Positions 7,240 to 16,169 are shown, counted from the first letter of the stretch. The stretch is 64,000 nt of DNA from Lachnospiraceae bacterium (GCA_017520425.1 JAFXFO010000028.1:1-64000), one strand, 5' to 3'. The notes: generated by a model from the letters alone, not told the origin. Program-made: numbers and translations.

Positions 7240-9291
7240 ATGAAGAAACATATCAGATTAAAAGGAAGAATAAAGACATACTTAAACTTCACCCTTTATT
7301 TGGGGGTTTTACTTTGCGTGGTGTCGATTGCGGCCAGCCTGGCAGATGCTACTGCCGGAGTAATCGTAGCTACATTTACGTTGTTCTATTTTGCCATAAC
7401 TTTGTCTCTGTATTATTATAATAAGCCGCTGATTATGAATGAATTGATCAGCTTTGCTACGGAGTACGGGCAGATACAGCGAAGATTGCTTCGGGATCTG
7501 GAAGTGCCGTATGCTCTTTTGGATGATACCGGCAAGGTGATTTGGACCAATATTGCTTTTGAAAATATGGTACATCAGCCTAAGGGCTATAATAAATCCA
7601 TTACATCCTTGTTCCCCGCGATTACCAGGGAGAAGATGCCTGATGATTTGGAATTGGATGAATGTCAGTATAATATTACCTATGAAAACAGAGAGTATGT
7701 AGCCGAATTTAAGCGTATTTCCCTGAAGGAAATGGCTGAGCATAGCGATATGATTGATGCGGATGGCTATGACGGATATCTGATAGCGGTTCATTTCTTT
7801 GATGAAACGGCTTTAAAGATTGCTCTTAGGGAATTGGATGACCAATCCCTGGCAGTGGGTATGATTTATCTGGATAACTATGAGGAAGCACTGGAGGGCG
7901 TGGAAGAGGTACGGCGTTCACTGTTAATAGCCTTGATAGACCGTAAGGTGAATAAGTATGTATCCGGCTTGGATGGTATTGCCAAGAAGCTGGAGAAGGA
8001 TAAATATTTAGTTATCTTAAGAAAGAAGTCTGTATCGCATCTGCAGGAGGTGCGTTTTGACCTGCTTGAGGATGTAAAGACCGTAAATATCGGTAATGAG
8101 ATGGCGGTGACCATGAGTATTGGTATCGGTCTGGACGGTTTAAGCTATGCACAGAATTATGAGTTCGCTCGAAATGCCATTGATTTGGCTTTGGGACGTG
8201 GCGGTGATCAGGCTGTAGTGAAAACTCCGGAAAGTACCACCTACTATGGAGGCAAGAGTCAGCAGGTAGAAAAGAATACCCGTGTAAAGGCTCGTGTAAA
8301 GGCTCATGCCTTGAGAGAAATTATTACTGCCAAGGACAAGGTTATTGTTATGGGACACCGTATGCCCGACGTGGACAGCTTTGGTGCAGCAGTGGGTATT
8401 TATCGTGTAGCACAGGCCTTGGGAAGAAAGGCACATATTGTTTTGAATGAAGTGACTACTTCCGTACAGCCCCTGGCAGATTTGTTTAAGAATAATCCTG
8501 ATTATGACAGTGATATGATTGTAAGCAGTCAGCAGGCCATTGATTTGGCAGGAAATAATGTGGTATTGGTAGTGGTGGATGTAAACAAGCCATCTATTAC
8601 AGAGTGTCCGGAACTGTTACGCGTATGTAAATCTGTGGTAGTATTGGACCATCATCGTCAGGGAACGGAGACCATAGAGAATGCTACACTTTCTTATGTA
8701 GAGCCTTATGCATCCAGTGCCAGTGAGATGGTTTCCGAGATTTTGCAGTACACCTATGATAATATCAAGATTCGTACGGAAGAGGCGGATTGTCTATATT
8801 CCGGTATTATGATAGACACCAATAACTTTATGAGTAAGGCGGGTGTACGTACCTTTGAAGCAGCGGCATTCCTGCGTAGAAACGGTGCGGATGTGACTCG
8901 TGTTCGTAAACTCTTCAGAGAGGGCGCGGCGGAGTATAAGGCGAAGGCAGATGCCGTAAGTCAGGCAGAAATTTATAAGCAGTGCTTTGCTATTTCTGTA
9001 TGTACCAATGAGGATATACAGAGTCCCACCATTGTGGGTGCTCAGGCGGCCAACGAGCTTCTTAATATTCGTGGAATCAAGGCCAGCTTTGTACTGACGG
9101 ATTATCAGGGCAAAATATATATCAGTGCCCGTTCCATTGATGAAGTGAACGTACAGATTATCATGGAACGTATGGGGGGTGGCGGACATATGTCTATTGC
9201 AGCCTGCCAGATGGAGGGTACAAGTCTCATAGAGGCCATAGGAGTGTTAAAGCATGTGATTGATACCATGCTGGAAAACGGAGAGATCTGA
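7240..9291 (+). CDS. gdpP: GdpP-type c-di-AMP phosphodiesterase (DHH/DHHA1)
   Basis: GdpP cleaves the second messenger c-di-AMP to pApA. The 683-residue product has two N-terminal membrane helices (about residues 14-32 and 36-60), a PAS-like domain, a degenerate GGDEF domain with no GGDEF motif, and the DHH phosphoesterase part: GHRMPDVDSFGAA, VVVDVNKP, VLDHHRQG, and near the end the DHHA1 signature GGGGHMSIAA. Length and domain order match the family. AAGGGG precedes the start. The gdpP-rplI-dnaB order is common in Firmicutes. Confidence 0.95.
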   Translation: MKKHIRLKGRIKTYLNFTLYLGVLLCVVSIAASLADATAGVIVATFTLFYFAITLSLYYYNKPLIMNELISFATEYGQIQRRLLRDLEVPYALLDDTGKVIWTNIAFENMVHQPKGYNKSITSLFPAITREKMPDDLELDECQYNITYENREYVAEFKRISLKEMAEHSDMIDADGYDGYLIAVHFFDETALKIALRELDDQSLAVGMIYLDNYEEALEGVEEVRRSLLIALIDRKVNKYVSGLDGIAKKLEKDKYLVILRKKSVSHLQEVRFDLLEDVKTVNIGNEMAVTMSIGIGLDGLSYAQNYEFARNAIDLALGRGGDQAVVKTPESTTYYGGKSQQVEKNTRVKARVKAHALREIITAKDKVIVMGHRMPDVDSFGAAVGIYRVAQALGRKAHIVLNEVTTSVQPLADLFKNNPDYDSDMIVSSQQAIDLAGNNVVLVVVDVNKPSITECPELLRVCKSVVVLDHHRQGTETIENATLSYVEPYASSASEMVSEILQYTYDNIKIRTEEADCLYSGIMIDTNNFMSKAGVRTFEAAAFLRRNGADVTRVRKLFREGAAEYKAKADAVSQAEIYKQCFAISVCTNEDIQSPTIVGAQAANELLNIRGIKASFVLTDYQGKIYISARSIDEVNVQIIMERMGGGGHMSIAACQMEGTSLIEAIGVLKHVIDTMLENGEI

Positions 9292-9310
9292 TGACTATTC
9301 AGAGCCATGC

Positions 9311-9366
9311 AAATTTAGAAAAATGGACTGTCAAGCTTGCTTGTAAAGGACATTTTTCTGAAATTT
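9311..9366 (+). other. Long hairpin between gdpP and rplI
   Basis: AAATTTAGAAAAATG (9311-9325) pairs with CATTTTTCTGAAATTT (9351-9366) with one bulged base. No T-run follows. A smaller GCCTT-GAA-AAGGC stem followed by GGTTTTG lies at about 9401-9420. These may attenuate or process the mRNA between gdpP and rplI. Confidence 0.5.
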
Positions 9367-9471
9367 ATATGGCGAGAAGCACAACATGAGCAAAAAAGGA
9401 GCCTTGAAAAGGCGGTTTTGCGAATGTGGGCGCTGAATAGCAAGAGAATACTTTAGAAGGGAAATACAATT

Positions 9472-9918
9472 ATGAAGATTATTTTATTACAGGACGAGAA
9501 GAAATTAGGGAAAAAGGGCGAGATTATAGAAGCAAGCGAAGGCTATGCAAGAAACTATATTATTCCTAAGAAGATTGGTGTGGAGGCAACACCTAAGAAT
9601 TTAAATGATTTAAAGCTTCAGAAGGCAAATGCAGATAAAATTGCGCAGGAGCAGTTGGATGCAGCTAAGGAGCTTGCTAAGGTATTGGAAACCAAGCAGG
9701 TGGTAGTAAAGATGAAGGCAGGAGAAGGTGGTAAGACTTTCGGTTCCATCTCTACTAAGGAAATTGTAGCAGAGTTTAAGGCACAGCACGGTATCGAGCT
9801 GGATAAGAAGAAAATTATGCTGGCAGACAGCATAAAAGCTTTTGGCAACTATGAAGTAGCAATTAAGTTACATCCTCAGGTGACGGGTAAATTTACCGTA
9901 AAGGTGACTGAGGCCTAA
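9472..9918 (+). CDS. rplI: 50S ribosomal protein L9
   Basis: L9 binds 23S rRNA and helps keep reading frame. The 148-residue product has the N-terminal signature KIILLQDEKKLGKKGEI and the EGYARNYIIPKK motif, a long central helix, and a C-terminal domain with GKTFGSISTKEI. Length is normal. AGAAGGG precedes the start, and dnaB follows after 14 bases. Confidence 0.97.
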   Translation: MKIILLQDEKKLGKKGEIIEASEGYARNYIIPKKIGVEATPKNLNDLKLQKANADKIAQEQLDAAKELAKVLETKQVVVKMKAGEGGKTFGSISTKEIVAEFKAQHGIELDKKKIMLADSIKAFGNYEVAIKLHPQVTGKFTVKVTEA

Positions 9919-9932
9919 GAAGGACGAAGGTT

Positions 9933-11261
9933 ATGGATGAAGCAGTGATTAAGAAGATACCGCCACACAGCGTAGAGGCGGAACAATCGGTAATCGGTTC
10001 CATGATTATGGATAGGGACGCCATCGTAGTGGCTTCCGAATTGATTTCCGGTGAGGATTTTTATAATAAGCAGTATGGTATTCTGTTTGAGACCATGCGT
10101 GAACTGAATGATAAAGGACTGCCGGTGGATCTGGTCACGCTTCAGGATAAACTGAAGGAGAAGGATGTACCGCCGGAGGTAAGCTCATTGGAGTTTGTAA
10201 GAGATTTGATTACGGCAGTGCCTACATCAGCAAATATTAAGTACTATGCCAATATTGTGGCTGAGAAATCTACCTTACGTAAACTGATTCGTTTAAATGA
10301 GGAGATAGCCAATACCTGTTACGCAGGTAAGGAAGAGCTGGAAACCATTCTGACTGATACGGAACAGCGTATGTTTAAGCTGGTACAGCGTCGTAATACA
10401 GAGGACTTTACGCCAATCAGACAGGTGGTTATGAACGCCATGGACCGTATTGAGGCGGCTTCCAAGATGAAGGGATCCGTAACCGGTATTCCTACGGGAT
10501 TCTTGGATTTGGATTACAAGACAGCTGGCTTGCAACCTTCTGATTTGATACTGATTGCAGCCCGTCCTGCTATGGGTAAGACTGCATTCGTACTGAATAT
10601 TGCTCAGCATGTCGCCTTTCATCAAAATAAAACCGTAGCTATTTTCAGTTTGGAAATGAGTAAGGAGCAGCTGGTAAACCGTATGTTTTCCCTGGAGTCC
10701 AATGTAGATGCCCAGCATCTGCGTACAGGACAGCTCAATGACGAGGAGTGGGAGAAATTAATTGAAAGTGCGGGAATCATTGGTCGTTCCAATTTGTTTA
10801 TAGATGATACCCCGGGTATCACCATTGCAGAGCTGCGTACCAAATGTCGTAAGTTGAGCTTGGAGAATAATCTGTCCATGATTATCATTGACTACTTACA
10901 GCTTATGTCCGGAAGCGGACGTTCTGAGTCCAGACAGCAGGAAATTTCTGAGATTTCACGTTCCTTAAAGGGACTGGCTCGTGAGCTTAACGTGCCGGTA
11001 GTGGCGCTTTCACAGTTGAGCCGTGCGGTAGAACAGAGACCAGACAAACGTCCTATGATGTCGGATTTGCGTGAATCCGGAGCCATCGAGCAGGATGCGG
11101 ATATTGTAATGTTTATCTACCGTGACGATTACTACAACCACGATACGGACCGAAAAGATATTGCGGAAATCATTATTGCAAAACAAAGAAGCGGTGCCAT
11201 CGGTACCATTGAACTGGCATGGCTACCGAAATATACGAAATTTGCAAACCTAGAAAAATAA
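9933..11261 (+). CDS. dnaB: Replicative DNA helicase DnaB
   Basis: The ring helicase that unwinds DNA at the fork. The 442-residue product has the N-terminal DnaB domain (PPHSVEAEQSVIGSM), then the RecA-like domain with Walker A AARPAMGKTAF, FSLEMSKEQL, Walker B MIIIDYLQLM, and the QLSRAVEQRPDKRPMMSDLRESGAIEQDAD block written here in parts: LSRAVEQR and SDLRESGAIEQ. It is complete. Its loader DnaI is encoded at 43063-44043 in this window. Confidence 0.97.
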   Translation: MDEAVIKKIPPHSVEAEQSVIGSMIMDRDAIVVASELISGEDFYNKQYGILFETMRELNDKGLPVDLVTLQDKLKEKDVPPEVSSLEFVRDLITAVPTSANIKYYANIVAEKSTLRKLIRLNEEIANTCYAGKEELETILTDTEQRMFKLVQRRNTEDFTPIRQVVMNAMDRIEAASKMKGSVTGIPTGFLDLDYKTAGLQPSDLILIAARPAMGKTAFVLNIAQHVAFHQNKTVAIFSLEMSKEQLVNRMFSLESNVDAQHLRTGQLNDEEWEKLIESAGIIGRSNLFIDDTPGITIAELRTKCRKLSLENNLSMIIIDYLQLMSGSGRSESRQQEISEISRSLKGLARELNVPVVALSQLSRAVEQRPDKRPMMSDLRESGAIEQDADIVMFIYRDDYYNHDTDRKDIAEIIIAKQRSGAIGTIELAWLPKYTKFANLEK

Positions 11262-11270
11262 GGAGACTGG

Positions 11271-11342
11271 ATGGGACTATTTGATAAATTCAAGAAGAAC
11301 AAAAATGTTCCCAAGAAAATGTTTATAAATAATTTAATATAA
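11271..11342 (+). pseudogene. Small ORF, possible gene remnant
   Basis: Directly after dnaB, AAGGAG lies nine bases before an ATG that opens a 23-codon frame starting MGLFDKFKKNKNV. This N-terminus is common on various Firmicutes proteins, so the frame may be the stub of a longer gene lost by deletion, or a real leader peptide. The dnaB terminator follows 11 bases after its stop. Confidence 0.35.
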
Positions 11343-11353
11343 TCTTGTTTACT

Positions 11354-11390
11354 AAAGAGAACTTTCAAACACGAGAGTTCTCTTTTTATG
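11354..11390 (+). terminator. Intrinsic terminator of gdpP-rplI-dnaB
   Basis: AAAGAGAACT (11354-11363) pairs with AGTTCTCTTT (11376-11385) and is followed by TTATG. The 10-bp stem fits the end of the dnaB transcript. Confidence 0.75.
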
Positions 11391-11419
11391 TTTCAAATAC
11401 AAATAGAAAGGAGTCCGTT

Positions 11420-12226
11420 ATGGAACATTTATTAATTTCAGATGCTGCGAAAAAAGTACAGGTAGAAAGTCACGTACTAAGATACTGGGAAGAGGAACTG
11501 AAGCTGCCTATTAAAAGAAATGAGATGGGACACAGATATTATACTGCTAAGGATATTGAACGTTTTGTGCAAATTAAAAACATGAAAGAGAGGGGACTGC
11601 AATTGAAGGCGATTAAAATGATCTTGAAGGATGGCAAATTGGATGTATTACCCATGGAAGGAGATTCGCAAAAGGATGTACTGATGGAGGAACATCAGGG
11701 CATGGCGATTGAAGTGGTAGATAAAAAGGAGCTTGCGCTGACAGAAGAATCCAAGGAAGAAAAGGCTCAAAGACTCCAGTGGCTTTTGAAACAGCTGATT
11801 AAGGAAACCTTGCAGGAAAATAACAGGGAGTTAAGTAAGGAAATTAAGGAAAGTGTGGTAAAGGAGCTGGATTATCAATTCCGCTGTCAGGAGGAGCGGG
11901 AAAATGAGCGATATAAGGAACGTGATAAGCGGGATGAGGAGTATTATCAACGTATGGATGAGTTGCTTCGCAAAAAGGCGGGGAGAATTCGTAAGGAAAA
12001 GGCAGAGAAGAAGGCTTTAAAGCAGGAAAAAGAACCGAAGGAAACAAAGAAAGCGGATGATACCCAAATGGAAGAGATAAGCTGGGAAGATACGCAAGGG
12101 AATAAACAGAAGAAGGGAGCGGCAGTAGTGACGCAAAGGGAAAAGAAAAAGATGAAAAGAACCAATGCCCAATCACCGAAGCCGGCCAAACTGGTAACTT
12201 TCAAGAAAAAAAGACATCTCTTGTAA
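11420..12226 (+). CDS. MerR-like DNA-binding protein with long charged tail
   Basis: The 268-residue product opens with a MerR-type winged helix (residues 3-70: LISDAAKKVQVESHVLRYWE, GHRYYTAKDIERF, MKERGLQLKAIKMILKDG). The rest is lysine- and glutamate-rich, probably helical or coiled, with no effector domain that I recognise. AAAGGAG precedes the ATG at 11420; an upstream in-frame ATG lacks a ribosome site. The stop codon lies in the loop of the terminator. A role in chromosome biology (compare RacA-like MerR proteins) is possible but not shown. Confidence 0.8.
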   Translation: MEHLLISDAAKKVQVESHVLRYWEEELKLPIKRNEMGHRYYTAKDIERFVQIKNMKERGLQLKAIKMILKDGKLDVLPMEGDSQKDVLMEEHQGMAIEVVDKKELALTEESKEEKAQRLQWLLKQLIKETLQENNRELSKEIKESVVKELDYQFRCQEERENERYKERDKRDEEYYQRMDELLRKKAGRIRKEKAEKKALKQEKEPKETKKADDTQMEEISWEDTQGNKQKKGAAVVTQREKKKMKRTNAQSPKPAKLVTFKKKRHLL

Positions 12227-12245
12227 AAGAGATGTCTTTTCGAAG
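12209..12245. terminator. Bidirectional terminator overlapping the MerR-like stop codon
   Basis: A perfect 14-bp stem AAAAGACATCTCTT/AAGAGATGTCTTTT with loop GTAA. The stop codon TAA of the MerR-like gene lies in the loop. T-runs flank it on both strands, so it can also end the convergent ferredoxin transcript. Confidence 0.88.
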
Positions 12246-12257
12246 TTCATAATTAAA

Positions 12258-12428
12258 TTATTCTTCTGAGATAGCACCAACAGGGCACTGTCCTGCGCAA
12301 GCACCGCAAGAGATGCACTTATCTGCATCGATTTCAAACTTGCCATCGCCCATGCTGATAGCACCAACAGGACACTGAGCTTCACAAGCACCACAAGCTA
12401 CACAAGAATCGTTAATAACAAATGCCAT
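12258..12428 (-). CDS. Small 2[4Fe-4S] ferredoxin
   Basis: A 56-residue clostridial-type ferredoxin that carries electrons in the cytoplasm. It has two CxxCxxCxxxCP clusters, CVACGACEAQCP and CISCGACAGQCP, arranged as an internal duplication. GAGGAGG precedes the ATG at 12428. It has its own promoter and lies downstream of pflA, but a 129-base gap and the promoter suggest separate transcription. Confidence 0.96.
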   Translation of the reverse strand: MAFVINDSCVACGACEAQCPVGAISMGDGKFEIDADKCISCGACAGQCPVGAISEE

Positions 12429-12483
12429 AATAAAATCCTCCTCGTTGATAATACTAAAGTTTGATATAAAATTATCAATCACA

Positions 12484-12511
12484 TATATATTGTAATATAA
12501 TCAAACGTCAA
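12484..12511 (-). promoter_or_regulatory. Putative promoter for ferredoxin
   Basis: On the minus strand TTGACG and TATATA lie 16 bases apart, about 55 bases before the ferredoxin start. Confidence 0.5.
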
Positions 12512-12556
12512 TTACAAGTACTATTTTACGAAAAAACACGATTTTGATGACTAATT

Positions 12557-13324
12557 TTAGTTAGCTTTAACTAATCCTAGTTCAGCACGTCTTTTTTTGA
12601 TACCGTCCAATATAACCTTTTTCTTTTCCGGAATCAGGTCTTTGTCCATGGGAGGCACTCCTTTTAACTTGTATTCCATGCCCAGTTTCTCGTATTTTAC
12701 TTCACCCATGGTATGATAAGGAAGTACATCAAGTGCTTTCAAATTGGTGAACTGACCGATGAAATAGCCTAAATCCCAGAGATATTTATCGTCATCGGTA
12801 ATACCGGGAACCACTACATGGCGTATCCACATATCGACCTTCTTTTCGTTCAGATAAGCAGCATATTCCAGTATGCGGGTATTGGGTTGGGCCGTCAGTT
12901 CTTTGTGTTTTTCGTTGTCGATATGCTTGATATCCAGCATTACTAAATCCGTTAAGGTCATGAGCTTATCCATTTTTTCCATAAATTCCGCAGAATCAGG
13001 ATTGAAGGCGATGCCGGAAGAGTCGATACAGGTATGAATCTCTTTCTTCTTGGCCAGAGAGAAAAGCTCAATTAAGAAATCTATCTGCATCAAGGGTTCG
13101 CCGCCGGTTACGGTAATGCCGCCGCCGCGGTAGAAGCCTTTGTTACGTTCATATTGTTCGATGATATAGGAGGGTTCCATAAGGGTGCCTCCGGTCATAG
13201 CCCAGGTGTCAGGGTTGTGGCAATAAGCACAACGCATGGGACAGCCTTGTACAAATACAACAAAGCGTACGCCGGGGCCGTCTACGGTTCCAAAGCTTTC
13301 CAATGAATGAATTCGTCCTTGCAT
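12557..13324 (-). CDS. pflA: Pyruvate formate-lyase activating enzyme (radical SAM)
   Basis: PflA uses S-adenosylmethionine and a [4Fe-4S] cluster to place the glycyl radical on PFL. The 255-residue product has the cluster motif CPMRCAYC (Cys28, 32, 35), GGGITVTGGEPL for SAM binding, and the partial TIM-barrel length usual for the family. AAAGGAAAGGG precedes the ATG. It lies downstream of the split PFL genes, after a hairpin terminator, so it may be expressed at a lower level than they are. Its substrate here would be the separate glycyl-radical domain protein. Confidence 0.95.
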   Translation of the reverse strand: MQGRIHSLESFGTVDGPGVRFVVFVQGCPMRCAYCHNPDTWAMTGGTLMEPSYIIEQYERNKGFYRGGGITVTGGEPLMQIDFLIELFSLAKKKEIHTCIDSSGIAFNPDSAEFMEKMDKLMTLTDLVMLDIKHIDNEKHKELTAQPNTRILEYAAYLNEKKVDMWIRHVVVPGITDDDKYLWDLGYFIGQFTNLKALDVLPYHTMGEVKYEKLGMEYKLKGVPPMDKDLIPEKKKVILDGIKKRRAELGLVKAN

Positions 13325-13346
13325 AAGTTTCCCTTTCCTTTAGAAA

Positions 13347-13373
13347 AGCTCGGGAAGAATACCTTCCCGAGCT
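13347..13373 (-). terminator. Terminator or attenuator between the radical-domain gene and pflA
   Basis: AGCTCGGGAAG (13347-13357) pairs with CTTCCCGAGCT (13363-13373). On the minus strand it is followed by TTTTCT. It would end most transcripts after the radical-domain gene, with readthrough into pflA. Confidence 0.75.
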
Positions 13374-13407
13374 CTTTTGTGTCAACTGATGTTGAAATGT
13401 TATCCTA

Positions 13408-13650
13408 TTAGATACCTTCGTGGAAAGTACGAGAGATAACGTCAGCCTGCTGTTCAGGAGTTAACTTGATGAAGTTAACTGCGTATCCGGATACACGGAT
13501 AGTAAGCTGAGGATAGTTTTCAGGATGAGCCTGAGCATCTAATAAGGTTTCTCTGTTTAATACATTTACATTGAGGTGATGACCACCCTTGGTGATATAA
13601 CCATCAAGTAATGCTACTAAGTTATCACACTGTGCTGCATTTGCTGCCAT
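13408..13650 (-). CDS. grcA: Stand-alone glycyl radical domain of pyruvate formate-lyase (GrcA-like)
   Basis: The 80-residue product equals the C-terminal domain of [23 protein letters not shown], then [18 protein letters not shown] with the radical-bearing Gly55 in RVSGYA, and an ending like TRTF. GGAGG lies upstream of the ATG at 13650. Small YfiD/GrcA proteins are known to restore radical-damaged full-length PFL. Here the neighbouring PFL core has no such domain of its own, so this protein probably supplies the radical in every catalytic cycle as a true subunit (inference). It follows the Cys-rich paralogue by 13 bases. Confidence 0.93.
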   Translation of the reverse strand: MAANAAQCDNLVALLDGYITKGGHHLNVNVLNRETLLDAQAHPENYPQLTIRVSGYAVNFIKLTPEQQADVISRTFHEGI

Positions 13651-13663
13651 GATTTTGTCCTCC

Positions 13664-13888
13664 TTAATTTTCTTTCTTAACGGGCTGTCTGTAATCATCC
13701 AACCCTTCGTGAAGTGTAGGTACGCTACAAGCTAGTGGAGTGCGTGAGCAATCCGAACAGCCCATAGTCTGAACGTTCTTCGATTGTTTGCTTGCTTCGT
13801 CGTAATCCACGTTTACATGGCCTACGCCGCTTAACATGCCTTTATCCAACATTTGTACAAGATCATCAATCATCTTTTGGTCGTCCAT
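13664..13888 (-). CDS. Degenerate glycyl-radical-domain paralogue with Cys-rich insert
   Basis: I know no named family for this 74-residue protein. Its start, [21 protein letters not shown], aligns with [20 protein letters not shown] of the next gene, and its TLHEGL near the end aligns with the TFHEGI end of that protein. The part between, which should hold the RVSGYA radical loop, is replaced by a stretch with CSDC and a third Cys (ACSVP). It cannot carry a glycyl radical. Possible roles are a structural place-holder for PFL, a cap, or a metal or redox sensor; all are inference. The start 13888 is favoured over 13897 by ribosome-site spacing. Confidence 0.72.
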   Translation of the reverse strand: MDDQKMIDDLVQMLDKGMLSGVGHVNVDYDEASKQSKNVQTMGCSDCSRTPLACSVPTLHEGLDDYRQPVKKEN

Positions 13889-13911
13889 GTGAATCATACC
13901 TTTCTATTGGT

Positions 13912-13936
13912 CTCGAGGGAGGCTGGCTCCCTCGAG
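13912..13936 (-). promoter_or_regulatory. Intercistronic hairpin after the PFL core gene
   Basis: CTCGAGGGAG and CTCCCTCGAG form a perfect 10-bp stem with a five-base loop and no T-run. It lies between the stop of the PFL core and the start of the Cys-rich paralogue. Such hairpins can protect mRNA ends and set subunit ratios. Confidence 0.65.
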
Positions 13937-13955
13937 GAGTAATGTCAGTTGTAAA

Positions 13956-15992
13956 TTAGTTTAAATCTAACTCAATATCTCCTGCGAATACCTTGTCTTC
14001 TTTACCAAGAGCACCGGGAATAATGGTAAAGGTGTTAGAAATACCATCCTGTGCATCTTTGAAAGGAAGCTTAGCAACTGAAGCTAAGGAAGCTACAGCA
14101 CCGTGGGTATCACGTCCGTGCATAGGGTTAGCACCGGGTGCAAAAGGCTGTCCCTTCTTACGTCCGTCAGGAGTGTTACCGGTAGCCTTACCGTAGGTTA
14201 CGTTTGAAGTAATGGTAAGGATAGAGGTGGTAGGGATACCATTTCTGTAGGTGTGATGTCTTCTTACAGCGGTCATGAACTTGGTAACAAGCTCCTGAGC
14301 GATAGTATCTACGCGGTCATCATCGTTACCATACTTAGGGAAGTCACCGGTGGTCTTGAAGTCAACGATAACGCCGTCTTCATCTCTGATTACTTCAACC
14401 TTAGCATACTTGATAGCTGATAAGGAGTCAGCACAGATAGAAAGACCTGCAACACCTGTTGCGAAATATCTCTTAACGTCTCTGTCATGAAGAGCCATCT
14501 CTGCTCTTTCATAGCAGTACTTGTCATGCATATAGTGGATGATGTTTAAGGTGTTAACATAAACATCTGCCTGCCATTCGATCATGTCGGTGAACTTGCT
14601 CATAACATCATCGTAATCAAGAACATCACCTTCAACAGGACGATATTTAGGACCAACCTGCTTCTTGGTAACTTCGTCGATACCACCGTTCAAAGCGTAT
14701 AATAAACACTTAGCTAAGTTAGCACGAGCGCCGAAGAACTGCATTTCCTTACCGATAACCATTGAAGATACACAGCAAGCAATACCGTAGTCATCGCCGT
14801 GGTCAAATCTCATCAACTCATCGTTTTCGTACTGAATAGAAGAGGTGTTGATAGAGGTCTTAGCACAGAACTTCTTGAAGTTCTCAGGAAGTCTGGGAGA
14901 CCAAAGTACGGTCAGGTTAGGTTCAGGTGAAGCACCCAAGTTGTAAAGTGTATTTAAGTAACGGAAGCTCATCTTGGTAACCATGTGACGTCCGTCTACA
15001 CCAACACCAGCCAAAGACTCGGTTACCCATACAGGGTCACCAGCGAAGATCTGGTTGTATTCAGGGGTACGAGCAAACTTAATCATACGTAACTTCATGA
15101 TGAAATGGTCTACGAATTCCTGGATCTGCTCTTCGGTGTAAGTACCGTTAGCTAAATCTCTTTCTGCGTAGCAGTCGATGAAGGTAGAGGTACGTCCGAG
15201 AGACATAGCTGCACCGTTCTGCTCCTTAACTGCACATAAATATCCGAAGTAAGTGAACTGGATAGCTTCCTTAACATCCTTTGCAGGCTTAGAAATATCA
15301 TAACCATAGGTAAGAGCCATTTCCTTCATCTGCTTCAGAGCAACGATCTGCTCAGAGATTTCTTCACGAAGACGGATAACATCATCAGTCATAACACGAC
15401 CGGTAGAAGCTTTCTGTGCCAATTTGTCCTCGATCAAACGATCGATACCGTAAAGAGCGATTCTTCTGTAGTCACCGATGATACGTCCACGTCCGTAAGC
15501 ATCAGGAAGACCGGTAACGATGTGTGAAGAACGACAAGCTCTCATTTCATCGTTGTAAGCATCGAAACATCCTGCATTGTGAGTCTTTCTGTGAGTAGAG
15601 AAGAACTCGCTGATTTCAGGATCTACTTCGTAACCGTTGTCAGAGCAAGCTTTCTCAGCCATTCTGATACCGCCGTAAGGCTGTAAAGAACGCTTGAAAG
15701 GCTTGTCAGTCTGGAAACCTACGATAGTTTCCTTAGACTTGTCTAAGTAGCCGGGGCCGTGAGAAACGATAGTAGAAACTACCTTGGTGTCCATATCAAG
15801 AACGCCGCCTGCTTCTTTTTCCTGCTTCTGTAAGTCAAGTACCATTGCCCATAAATCTTTTGTGTTCTGTGTAGGACCAGCCAAGAATGCTTCGTCACCA
15901 TCATAAGGATGATAGTTCTTCTGGATGAAATCACGTACGTTGATTTCTGTCTGCCACTTGCCGCCTACAAAATCTGTCCATTCTGGTTTCAT
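13956..15992 (-). CDS. pflB: Pyruvate formate-lyase core lacking the glycyl radical domain
   Basis: PFL turns pyruvate and CoA into acetyl-CoA and formate. The 678-residue product matches full-length PFL from [14 protein letters not shown] through the active-site Cys pair GIACCVSSM (Cys406-407) and [20 protein letters not shown] to IPGALGKED, then ends with [11 protein letters not shown]. Full-length enzymes (about 750-760 residues) continue for some 80 residues with the glycyl radical loop, which here is in a separate gene at 13408-13650. The stop is a plain TAA and the next reading frames have their own ribosome sites, so this is a gene split, not a simple frameshift. A strong promoter lies upstream. 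Confidence 0.96.
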   Translation of the reverse strand: MKPEWTDFVGGKWQTEINVRDFIQKNYHPYDGDEAFLAGPTQNTKDLWAMVLDLQKQEKEAGGVLDMDTKVVSTIVSHGPGYLDKSKETIVGFQTDKPFKRSLQPYGGIRMAEKACSDNGYEVDPEISEFFSTHRKTHNAGCFDAYNDEMRACRSSHIVTGLPDAYGRGRIIGDYRRIALYGIDRLIEDKLAQKASTGRVMTDDVIRLREEISEQIVALKQMKEMALTYGYDISKPAKDVKEAIQFTYFGYLCAVKEQNGAAMSLGRTSTFIDCYAERDLANGTYTEEQIQEFVDHFIMKLRMIKFARTPEYNQIFAGDPVWVTESLAGVGVDGRHMVTKMSFRYLNTLYNLGASPEPNLTVLWSPRLPENFKKFCAKTSINTSSIQYENDELMRFDHGDDYGIACCVSSMVIGKEMQFFGARANLAKCLLYALNGGIDEVTKKQVGPKYRPVEGDVLDYDDVMSKFTDMIEWQADVYVNTLNIIHYMHDKYCYERAEMALHDRDVKRYFATGVAGLSICADSLSAIKYAKVEVIRDEDGVIVDFKTTGDFPKYGNDDDRVDTIAQELVTKFMTAVRRHHTYRNGIPTTSILTITSNVTYGKATGNTPDGRKKGQPFAPGANPMHGRDTHGAVASLASVAKLPFKDAQDGISNTFTIIPGALGKEDKVFAGDIELDLN

Positions 15993-16060
15993 TTGAATAG
16001 CCTCCTATTAAAATTGAATTAGTGAATTTGAGTTTTTTAGCTTCTAATTCTCTGTAATTT

Positions 16061-16089
16061 ATTATATGAAAAAGAAATAACAGAGTCAA
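16061..16089 (-). promoter_or_regulatory. Strong promoter for the pfl operon
   Basis: On the minus strand TTGACT and TATAAT are 17 bases apart, close to the sigma-A consensus. The leader is about 60 bases and the PFL start has a GGAGG site. Confidence 0.75.
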
Positions 16090-16169
16090 GGCGGATACGT
16101 GTACTTTTTTCTATACAAAGTGGGAAAATGACAGTATCTCAAACCTCTTTTGGAAAATAAAGGTGGGAC

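Noticed and set aside
13408..15992. PFL frameshift or sequencing error
   Set aside because: Each part has its own stop and ribosome site, and a hairpin and a paralogous gene lie between them, so a simple error cannot explain the split.
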